A DNA stretch of 29,743 nt from a virus. A model generated the notes under the pieces. The model was not told the DNA's origin. It did not search any database and worked only from the letters and a program-made list of their open reading frames with translations. This document shows, piece by piece, positions 14,181 to 26,100 of this stretch (the first letter of the stretch is position 1; every line of letters starts with the position of its first letter). A program made the position numbers and the translations under genes. The stretch covers positions 1-29,743 of the IMG/VR virus record IMGVR_UViG_3300017776_000103; one strand, 5' to 3'.

Positions 14181-17100
14181 TGGCTATAAGAAATATACAC
14201 AATACATTAAAAACTTCACTTTTAAACTATGATCCTTATTCCGTAGTACATTTAATAAAGTTTGAACGCCCACGAAATGTTAATCAACCATCAGGAACTA
14301 TTAAAGGATCTTCTTTAGACTACGCGTACATGACAGACGCGCAATATGATATTTCTTATCAAGATGGTAGTATTCCTGTAGGTAGCTCTACACCTAATCC
14401 GGCTCAAACTTATAGAGCTAATAAAGTTATAAATTTAGGTACGGTAAACGAAAATATTAGAGCAAAAGCCTCTAACCTTAATCTTACACTAGATGCGGCC
14501 AGTCTTGGAACTTCATTAAATGTTTCATGTTCGTTTGTTAGCGGGACCTGTACTACCGACGGCAACCTTCCTGAAGCAGGTTTTCAAGAGGGTGACAAAA
14601 TATATTTGGAAACCGTTACAGGTACTAATGACGGAAAATATGTTATAATAGATAGGTTTACAAATGGAGGTACAGTTTTTAAGTATACTGCTATTAGTAG
14701 TATAACTGAGCAGGCTGCTGCTCAAGCAACTTCCGCTACTTACACTATTTCGCAGTCTTCTGAAGAGGTAGTAACACTTGTTGCAAACTCAAATTCCTAT
14801 ACTAATTATATAAATAGAGAAGTTATAATTTATAGAGCTCATATTAATCCAGAAAGCAGGGAAATAATAGGAGAGCCTTTCTTATATTTTAAAGGTATAA
14901 CATCAAAAGCATCCATATCAGAAGGCTTAGAAAAATCAACAATTACTTGGGGTCTTTCTAGTCATTGGGGCGACTTTTTAAAAGTAACAGGAAGAATTAC
15001 AGAAGATTCAGAACACAGAGCTTTAGGGCTAGACGGCACTCCGGACATAGATAGTCTTGTAAGATCTGAATACGCAAATGACTACGGATTTCTTCATTCT
15101 ACTGCAGCAGTTAATTTAGCAGCTACATACAACGAGTTCGAAACAAGATATAGAGAAGAAGATAGAACCGGGCCCGATTGGGCTACAGGAACAAGAACTG
15201 TTGAGTATCAAGAAGAAGTAACTAGAGAGTTAAATTTAGCTTTTAATCCTCAAGCAAAAATGTTACCAGTAGTATATGGGGTTAGAAAGGTAGATTCTTT
15301 TCCTATATTTATAGATGTGGATGCTGATGACTCAGGTATTGTATATAAAGCAGATGCTATATGTGAAGGACCTATTTCATCTATTATGGACCTGGACCTA
15401 GACGGCACTTCTTTAATATGTATAGATGAGGCTGATTATAGTATACGAAACTCTTCGGGATCTCAATATGTTGCTAGTGCAGTAGATATCCCCTGTTTTG
15501 GTAGGGCTGACTCAGGCGGTGTACTCGATGATTATCAGGCTGCAACTGGGGCGTACTATGACGACGATGTTGATAGATTTGTTACAAGGCTCGTTGGGGT
15601 TTTCTTTCCGTCAGTGACACTATCTAAGTGGCAACAAGTTAGTTTTAATACTGCTGACACAGGGTCAGATACTGGTATAGGAATAAATCATGAGAAGTCG
15701 CATACATTTCTTAGCCCTATTCGTGGTAATATTACTTTTCACGCAGGGGAAGCAAATCAAAAGTCTGATAATCTTTTAACATGGAAGTCTAATACTAATA
15801 AATTTAAAATTCAAAGTGACTTTTATGACAATGATAAAATTCCGTACTGGAGTACTTCGCATAGACTATTAGACACTGCTTATGTGACCGGTGAGTATCA
15901 TATAGCCTCAGGACAGACCGATATTCCAAATATAAAATATGTTGTAAGAGGAAGAGACCCAGAGTGTTATAATTATGACGGGACTTATACAAAAGATGAT
16001 ACTGTTAGCTCTATTAGTGCTGACAATTTTGACGTAGGGGACGAAGTAACACTACATAAAACTTCTAATAATGATCAGATAGGTACTACTGTTAAAATTA
16101 TAGATAAGTTTAGTCTTAAACCAAGAAGTTTTGGCAATGTCTCTGCGTTTGAGACCAACTTATCTACTAGATTCATATTCTCAACAACTCCCGACTTAGG
16201 TACAACTACTCGTTTTTATATGAAATCAGTTAGTACTACTTCTCACAAGTATTATTTTTCAACCTGGGATGACACAGCAGCTTCCGGAGATATTCAAGCA
16301 ACACTTAGCGCCACTATAACCAGTGGGATGATAGCGTCAGGAACTACTGCGGGTTTAAAAATTAATCTTGATGCTGCTACTGACTCAGATCTTGAAACTG
16401 CACTGGTACATGATAGTGCAATTATAGGTTTTGTAAGCGATGATATACCCAGTATACTGGCATCTAGCTACGCAGACACCGATACTTCTTTGGTCGGTGG
16501 TAGTGTAGTTATTGATAATATAACTAGCTATACAACAACATCAAGACCCGACCTCGATGAAGTCGTTCTTAAAAATGCTATACAGATAGAATCTGGTTTA
16601 ACCTCAGATGAAATCGTCGGAAGTAAAGTTATAGTAACAGAAGTTATAAACGATGTACCTAGAGTGCAGGAACGAACTGCCATTGCCTTTATTTCAAGCA
16701 GTAATATTGTTTTTGTAGATTCTCCCTGGGATTATGACTCTATACCTAGCGATGCTTGCACTTATAAGATTGGATTTAAGGGAGATAAGAGAGTTACTAT
16801 AAACCCTGCAATGCAATTACTAGACTATATGACTAATACCAGATACGGTAAAGGCTTATCGTTAGAAAAAGAAATAGATTTAGATTACTGGAAAGCTGCT
16901 GCAGGCGTTTGTGATACAAGATCAACGCAAACACTTATTGTTTCTAATACTACTGATATTGACGATGATGATATAGGAACCGTTTATACGTATAAACCCA
17001 ATGATGTAACCTTGTGGAGAGGTAAACTTAAATCAATCGAAAGTGCGCCCCAAAAATTGCAACTAACTTTTGAAGAGTGTTATCGTAAAATTGCATATAA

Positions 17101-20100
17101 ATCAGGCAGAGGTAGAGTATTCCAAGACGATGAGTATTACTGGAGTAACGGTACTTTGTACAAGCATACTGGAACTGCCGGTATTGCAACAGCTACTAAT
17201 CCTTTATCAACTACTGAGGTAAAAATATATAAAGAAGATAGCACAGACTCGGGACCTTCTAACTTAGTCTTAGACTATACCACAGGTGATTTTAACGGTA
17301 ACCCTATTGTTAAAAAGTACTCCAATAGTTCTCAGAGTTTTTCTGATTCAGGATACAGCCTATATGACTCTGATGATGTAAAATATTGGAAATATTTAGG
17401 ATGGGACTTTCCTAGCCAAAGAAATGTTACTCGACACCAGTTAAATCAAATAGTTTATACAACCAATTCTGTGTTTTCTAACATTAATAATATGCTTCAA
17501 CAGTTTAATGGTATTCTTAGATACTCAGCAGGTAAATATCAATTAGATATAAAAGGAACTAATCCTGGAGTTACAAGTGCAGGAAGAATATCAGAAGATG
17601 ATATTATTGGTACAATAAGCCTAGATGATAGCGGTATAAAAGGAAGCATAAATTCGATTTCAGCAAATATTGTAGATCCTGCTGCTAAATTTGAATCTCG
17701 TAGTATTTCATTTTTTAATTCCGACTATTTAAAACAAGATAATGGCATTAAAAAATCTGGTAATTTTAAATTAAGTGGAATTACTAACTACTATAATGCT
17801 CGTCTGAATATAAAACAATACTTAGACGAATCTCGGTTTGGGGTAACCATTAAGTTTAAAATGGCTCCTAGAGGTTTGATGCTTCTTTCAGGATCTATTA
17901 TAGAACTAACCTACCCTAGATTTGGTTTTGACAATAAAGAGTTTAGAATTGAAAACTTAAATTTTACAAAAGATGGAACTGTAGACGTTGTAGCAAGAGA
18001 ACATAATGATTCCGCCTATTTGGTAGAGTCAGTTCAAGGGTTTAAAGGCATTTCAGCCTCAGTAGAAGCAGGACAAGGTTCTGCACCAAGATCTATACCC
18101 AATAGACCTACAGCACTATCTGCTACACAAGTTCAACAAGGAGAAATTATTCTATCGTGGACTAATAGCTCTCAATTTTCTAGTGCTAGTCACCTAGTAG
18201 AGATTTATAGTAATACTGTAAATAATTTTGAAAATGTAAACACTACTTTAATAGGTACTTCAAGCTCTGACACTTATCATGATATATTATCAGTCGGAGG
18301 AGGCGTCGGAGTAGGAAACACTACTAGATACTACTGGATACGCTATCAAGTAAAAACTCCTAGACTCAACGGTGCCAGTACAGAATTGATCAATATTCCT
18401 TCAGAATATTTTCCGAACACTACCGACACTAATCATACAAATGGGGAGGGTATTGCAGGTACTGGCTCTACTTCAAACCCGTTAAGAGCGATAAAACTTA
18501 ATCCTGGTACAACTGGAAGTTTTGTTTATCAAACTGACGGCACTGGTATTGAATCTGGATATGATAGCACTACCACTCTTACAACTACTCGTACAAATAT
18601 TAGTGGTACAGAATCGTTTGTCTGGAAATTAGGTGGTAATGTTATAAGTGGCGAAGATGAAGCCAACTACGATTATACCCCTCCAACAAATTTTTCCGAT
18701 ATGCCTCAAGTAATAACTGTTCAAGTAACAGATACGGTAGGTAGCGATACATATACAGCCGAAGACAGTATCACAATTACAGCAAGTAGAATTATTGATG
18801 AAGGCGTTGTAGGTACCGACGGGTTTACTATTACTGCACAAAACTCTACTCATGTCTTCAGAACAGACTCTGACGGAGATATTACTGATTTTGCTAGTTT
18901 CCAGGCTGGTATTAATGTTGTAAAAGGGGATACAACTTTTGGATTTGATACAAGTGTCTCTCCGACTGCTAATACATATAAATATGGCACTATTGCCTAC
19001 GAAAATTCGGACCATATTACAGTAAATGTACTTCAAACATCAGGAAACGAAGGGGATATTACCATAAGCTCAAGCGCCGGCACCTTCAGAACTGGTACAA
19101 GTGTTACAAGAACTTCCTTTGTTATCCCAGTCATAGATAATAATACCGGGGATACTATAGCTAGTATTAAGTATTCTTTATCTAAAACTTTAGATGGAGC
19201 CGCAGGTGTTAAAACAGCGTTAGTATATGCGTATCAGAGATCAAGTACTACTTTAACAACCAACCCAGGAGCCGTAGATGTAAATCTTAATACAGGTCAA
19301 ATTAGTACTGCCTCCTTGGCAAATGGATGGCAAAAAGATATTGCAGACACTTCAGGCACTGATGATTTATATATTTGTGCAGCCAGTGCGTCAGGTACAG
19401 GAAATTCAGACAGCATAGCTGCTGGTGAGTGGAGTTCTGCTGTTACTCTTGCAGTACATGGCTCACACGGTAGTGATGCAAAAACAGTAATAGTAAGCCC
19501 CGATGCTTATTTCTTTGTTAAGGGTAAAAATGGTAATTTAACTCCTGGATCTATTAATGTAACAGCTAATAATCAAAATCTAACTGCAGATGGTACATGG
19601 ACTACTTCAGCGGGTACAATTAGTGAGCAGACAGATACTCATACAGCCGCAGTTTGTGAAATAGACTCAGACGACTTTGTAGATGGTATGGTTATTACGT
19701 ATACAGCAGCAAGTGCTGATGGGAGTCTGAGTGATTCCGTAACGTTAAAAGAACTAGAGGCAGGCTCTGACGCAATTCAGGGAATTTTATCAAACCCGGC
19801 GCACACACTGCATGCAGACTCCGATGGGGTAGTAAGTTCAACTACTGGCAGTGGAACAACGATTAGAGTATTTGAAGGTGCTACTGAACTTTCATTCACT
19901 ACGAGTAGTCCTACAGATGGAAAATTTAACGTAGCAGTTTCAGATGTAACAGGAATTACAGAAGGAGGTGTAACAGACTCAGGAAGTTTCTGTACCATAG
20001 GGGATCACAGCTCTGTAGATAGTAATACTGATAGTTTTGTAATTACTTATACTATTTCAGGCAAGTCAAGTAATGGAGAGTCGTTTACAACGTTTACTTT

Positions 20101-23100
20101 AGATCAAACTATAACTAAAGTTAAGGATGGCACTGACGCCGCAGAGCTAACAATAACAGGTACATCTGACAGCACTGATAGTTCTACAGGTGTTACAACT
20201 ACAACGATTACTTTTAGTGATAATTCAACAGTGGATATAGATCATGGTACCGACGGTACTAATGCTAGAACTGTTGAAATTAACTCTGAAAAACTAGCCT
20301 TTACTTATGACTCGGATGGAGATGCTGATGCCAACCAAACAGCAGTAGTCACTGCTACGCCCAGAAATACTTCAGGTACAGTTTTTTATGAGTTTTTCAT
20401 AGATGGTACCGCGCAAGGAAGTGGCCCTGCTAGTGGCACGGATGCGGATGAGTTTACTTATACACCTCCCACATCTTTTGCAAATATGCCACAAACAATC
20501 AAAGTAGAAATACGGGAAGGAGCAGCAGACGGAGCAATAGTAGCTACAGACACCGTACAAACTTTTGGATTACAAGATTCGGTTGACGGAACTAGCCCTT
20601 ATAGCGTAATTGTTACTAATCCTTCTCATGTATTCCCTGCCAGCACGGCAGGAGTAGTTACTACCTATAATGCATCAGCAACTAATATACAAGTATTTAA
20701 AGGTACAACAGAGCTAAACAGTGTGGCGGAAAGTGCTACACCAGGAGCAGGAGAGTTTAATATATCTTCTATAACTGCTACAAATATTACTGTTTCTGAG
20801 ACTAGAGAAGTATCGCCCACACATCTATATACAAGTAATCATAGTGCCTTTGATGATGATGAAGATATTGCTGCTATTGTATACAACTTAGATGTTGAAG
20901 GTTCTGAAACATTACAAGGATGGCAAACATTTACAAAATCCAAAAAAGGAGACACAGGAGATGTTGGTAAGAGTACTATTGTTGTTGCGGACTCAAACTT
21001 TTTTGTAAAAGCCGAAGATGGTACACTAACTCCAGAGACTATTACAATTACAGCTAATAATATGAACACTACAGCTGATGGTGCATGGAGTGTTTCATCT
21101 GGTCACACTTTAACAAGTACTACAAATACTCATACTGCAGCTTCTTGTACTGTAAGCAGAGATGATTTTACAGACGGAATGGTAGTTACGTATACAACTG
21201 CCAGTGCAGATAATTCAGTAAGTGATAGCGTCACCTTAAAGCAACTAGACGAAGGTTCTCGAGCTGTTACGGGTATACTATCAAATGAAACTCATATTGT
21301 TCCAACAGGTATAGATGGCGTAGTTACCACTTCAGCGTTAGCAGGTAGTGGCACAACAATTAAAGTATTTGAAGGCGCTACAGAGCTTGCTTTCACTACG
21401 GGTACTCCTGCTGCTGGAGAGTTTGCTATTTCTGCAACCTCTAGCGATATTGATACTGTGGGCGATATAACGGACTCAGGTACTTTTGCCACAATAGGTA
21501 ACTTACCTCGCTTAAAAGAACAATTTGGCGATGCCAATATCGCTGATACTCTTGATAATTGGACGGTAGTTTACACTATTTCTGGAAAAAATCAGAGAGG
21601 CGAGTCTTTTACTAGTTTTGATCTTGTTCAAAGTTTTACCAAAACTAAACGAGGAGAAACAGGACCTGACGGAATCATACCTGAGCAACTGGTAATTACG
21701 GCAAATAAATATGTTTTCCCTTACAGCAATACAGGGGTGCTACTAAATGAAGATGGAACTGTTCATGAGGATAACGACTCCGATGCTGATGTTACTCTTT
21801 ACATTAACGGCAATATAATTAGAAGAAGTGGGAAGTATAAAGTAAAACTTTATATAAATGGGACTTATTATGCCGGTAGCACCTATGGGGATGGCGTTAG
21901 TTATCAATCAGGAGATCAAAACAGTGATAATATACCTCAAATTACTATTGGTATTGACGATCTCGCACTCTCTTATAGTGATATGCCGCTACAAGTTAGA
22001 GTAGATATACATGACTATGATCCTAACAGTAATGACGATCCCGTACTTGCCACTGATAGCTTAGTAGTTTATGGGGCTAAAGAAGGTCACGACGCTTATA
22101 CAGTTGTACTGGATAATCCTACAGCAACTTTAATTAGTAACTCAAATGGTGTAGTTTCTGACTTTACAGAAACGGGCACAGATATTCAAGTCTACAAAGG
22201 AACAACTAAACTTATACGTTATAAGTCTACTGATGGGGCAGTAGATGGTGGATCATTTGCTGATAATGCAGACAGCAGATTTAATGTTACTTCTGTAAGC
22301 TACAGCGACTCAGACATAGATGGAACGATAGGCAGTGCTTTCGGGCACAATGACGCGGATGAGTTCGACGATACAAAATGGGTAGTAGGAGATATTACAG
22401 GGTGGCCAAACAATGAAAATCGCGGTTATAGAGAATTTACAATATCTGCAGAAAATGTACAAACCCTAAAAATTCGACAAAATCTAAATAGAGTGAAGCA
22501 GCCTGAGGATGCTGTTGAGATTTACGTAATCGATACTACTACGACTGAGTACGCGTTTAACTATGACAAAGAAGGGAATAAAATAGGCACACCAACTGTT
22601 ACAGTAAAAGCAGCTATTAGAGATAATCATGCTAGTTCTTATCAGCTTGGTTGGTGGAAATGGCAAGTTTTCGACGCAGACGATGACGTTGTCGCTACAT
22701 CTACTGGTTTGACTTCTAGTACCGACGGTTGGTATGTGAACACTAGCTTTACTAGTAATTATGCTGAAACAATGACTTATACTCCTCCTGCGGATATAGC
22801 AGATATGCCTCAAAAAGTTAGGTGGAGTTTTATAAGTGATGATGTGCAGTCGTATAATTCAGCCGTTTTTGCTTCACCTGATGCCAGAGATGAAGTACAT
22901 TTTATAGGAGTACGAGATGGTTTATCTGGAGAAGATTCAGTATTTGGAGTACTTACTAACCCTACTCATACTTTTACTTCTGAATATGTCAATAGCCAGA
23001 ACTATGACGTTGAGGATTATGATGGATCTGAAACTAGTATTCTTATTTTTAGAGGTACTACACCTCTATCTTACGGTGGCAATAGTAATGCGCGTAATAA

Positions 23101-26100
23101 CGAAACAGACAAAACTAATAAATACTATATAGACTCAGTAACTGAAACTAATATCGAACAATTTGCCACCAATTTTACTACCGAAACCATTAATGACGTT
23201 ACTGTAGCACGAAGTAGAGAGGCTGATAACTTTGCTAGTAATGAAGATCAGGCAAGTTTAGCATTCGTAGTTCACGCATATATTACTAACGCTGAGTATA
23301 TAGAGATTCCTCTTGAACAAACTTTCTCTAAAGCGAAAAACGGACAAGATGGAGGAACAGCAAAACTTGCACTTATTTCAAGCAACACCTCCTACTTTAC
23401 TAGGCATAAAGATGGTACGCTAAGTCCCGACTCGGTGCAGCTTAGCGCAAGAACGTTTAATATCCAAAGAACTAATGAATCTTGGACGTCCGTAGGAGTG
23501 ACTAACGATATTCTTCAGGTAGATAGCGATAACTTTACAGTATCAACCGGGGGCAATAAATATCTAACTTTTACTAAAGAAAACATGGAGGATCATTTAG
23601 CAGATATTGCTCAGCTTACTATAAGCAGTGTTAGAGACGTTGCAAGATTTAAGTATTATAGTGGTAGTCCTGATTTGAAGTCGGATGAGTTTGATATTGG
23701 TATACTTGAAGAAGGTAAAGACAGCATAACGGTAGAATTAACTAATGCGACTCATGCAATCGAAACAACTCGAGAAGGTAAAGTTAAAGATTATGATAAT
23801 TCCGTAGGGTTGGTCTCTTCCGGAACTAAGATTAGAATGTATCAAGGAGCAACTAAGTTTACTATTGAAGACACTTATAATGATATGACTCCTGGTACAT
23901 TTAGGTTCCTCGCCAGCTCACAACCCACACCTAACGGTATACTAAATTATGTTTCTAATAGCGGATCTTCCTATGGTACAGATGAACTTATTATAGATGA
24001 TTTACATCTTCAATCACCTTATACTCAAGACTGGCAGGATAGTAAAGTAACTTATACCCTATCGTATATGGATCTGGAAGGTAATCGCGGAAGTACATCT
24101 GCGGAACAAACTATTACAGGCCTTTCAGAAGGTATACAAGGTGATAAAGGTAGTAATGTAAGAATAACAGGCGGAAAAGCGGTAGTAAACTATAATAAAA
24201 ACGGGTCTAGTCCAGATCCTGGCAACCAAGGTTTTACTGCAGTTGTTTCTAGTCCTCCAGCCACAGGGAGTTTAGCTTATCGTTGGTATTTTAATGGTAC
24301 TGCTGCAGGTCCGGGAGCTAATGGTTGGGTTGCGGGCACTTTAGATAGTGATGCAAATGAACAATACTTTGGAATGTCAAGCACCTTTACCGGAGGTAAC
24401 GGTAGAGCGGGAGATGTGGTAAAAGTAGAAGTCAAACACGTACCTACGGGTAGTGATCTTGATGATATCACAGATGTTTTCTTAGTCGATGAGTTTACTA
24501 TTGGTCGTCTTAGAGAGGGAGAGCAAAAAGGTATATTGACTTTATATGCAGAAAGCGATAGCCCTAGTAACTACCTAACTGATATTAGTCTAGACGGCGG
24601 AAAATACGTTAATTTTTATGAGTATTCTGGTACTCAACCAAGTTACTTGACTCCATCCACTCTTGCTGACTTAAACTTTTTCAGAGTAGGAGGTTCAGGA
24701 TATAAAGCACTATATTCAACAGTCGAGGAACCAACACAGTGGAGCCAAATTAGCTTTACTCCGCAAAAGTATGTTCATTTTTTCGAGTATACGGAAGATA
24801 GTTTTACAAACTTAACAGATAGTCAAGTAGATGCTTTAGTATTTGTACAAGCAGAGGCAGACGCTTTAGAGGTTACGGGCAGCAGTGTTGTAGGAGACAA
24901 TACAGTTATTACATTTAGTGCAGGCCCAAATGTTAGTATTGCCAATCCTAGCGATGGTGATACTAAAGGTGTAAAAGTATTATATGCAGACTCTTCAGAC
25001 CCTCAAACTTGGGCTGCAGTTAGTTTAACTGACGGAGATTATGTTAATTTCTACGAGTATACTGACTCTTTCTCAACTCTGACAAATTTACAGGTACAAG
25101 CCTTAACTTTCACTCCAACCGTAGGTGTTGCAGAAGACGCTGCAGGTGTTACTCCTATCTACTCTACTAGCGCGACTGGGGATGATGAAATAATCGGCGA
25201 TAGCGACGACTTAACAGCTAACCATACATATATTAATTTTTATGAGTGGACTGGTAGTGCACCAACAACTGTGCCCTCAGATTTAACTTATATAGAATAT
25301 GTGGGGGAAGATGCAACCCCGCTAACTGTTACTGGCAGCAGTGTTGTAGGAAACAATACAGTTATTACATTCAGTGCAGGTTCAAATGTTAGTGTTCCAA
25401 ACGGTACTGATGGCACTACAATAGGTGTAAAAGCTTTATATTCAAATATTGCAGACCCTCAGACTCAAAGTGATATTAATACTACTAGCGGAGATTTTGT
25501 TAATTTTTATGAGTTTACGGGAACTTATTCTACTCCTAGTAATACAGTTATTGCGAATGATTTAGATTTTGTTCCTCGTACCTCTAATAACATTGTACCT
25601 TTATTCGCGGAGGTACAGAGTCCAACAGCATTTAGTCAAATTAGTCTTACTTCTGGAAAATTTGTTCATTTTCATGAGTTTACAGGAACATATTCTAATC
25701 CTAGTGATACAGATGTGGCGGGTATGACGTTTGTTCAGGTAGAAGGTGATGATGCAGCTCCTTTAACCGTTACTGGTAGTAGTCAGTCAGGAGACAATAC
25801 AGTTATTACATTTAGTGATAATGAAAGTGTTAATGTTCCAAACGGTGCTGACGGGCTTAATTCGGCAACTGTGTTTATTTATGAATGGACATCTACATCT
25901 AGTAACACTACTAATAATCCTCCTGGTAATACTACTTATACTTTCTCTTCAGGTGCAGTTTCTTTCTCTGGTACTACTACTTGGGAATCGAGTCCCCCAG
26001 ATGCGGGAGATAACGATCTTTATTTGTGGTATAAAACAGCAACTGCCTCTAGTACCGGAACTACTGCGACTATCGCTAACAATGCCTGGTCTAGTGTAGG

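Larger units (their letters stand above)
24533..25864 (+). repeat. Three tandem F-F-E units in the giant fibre
   Basis: Six F modules of about 50-60 residues begin at 24533, 24701, 24971, 25148, 25427 and 25592. Each has an LY-A/S start and a central Y/F-V-x-F-Y/H-E-Y/F/W motif (VNFYEY, VHFFEY, INFYEW, VNFYEF, VHFHEF). After every second F comes an E segment (VTGSS..NTVITFS) at 24872, 25328 and 25769. The unit length is about 438-456 bases. Conservation extends to DNA, for example GTTAATTTTTATGAGT at about 24610 and 25499. Confidence 0.8.
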
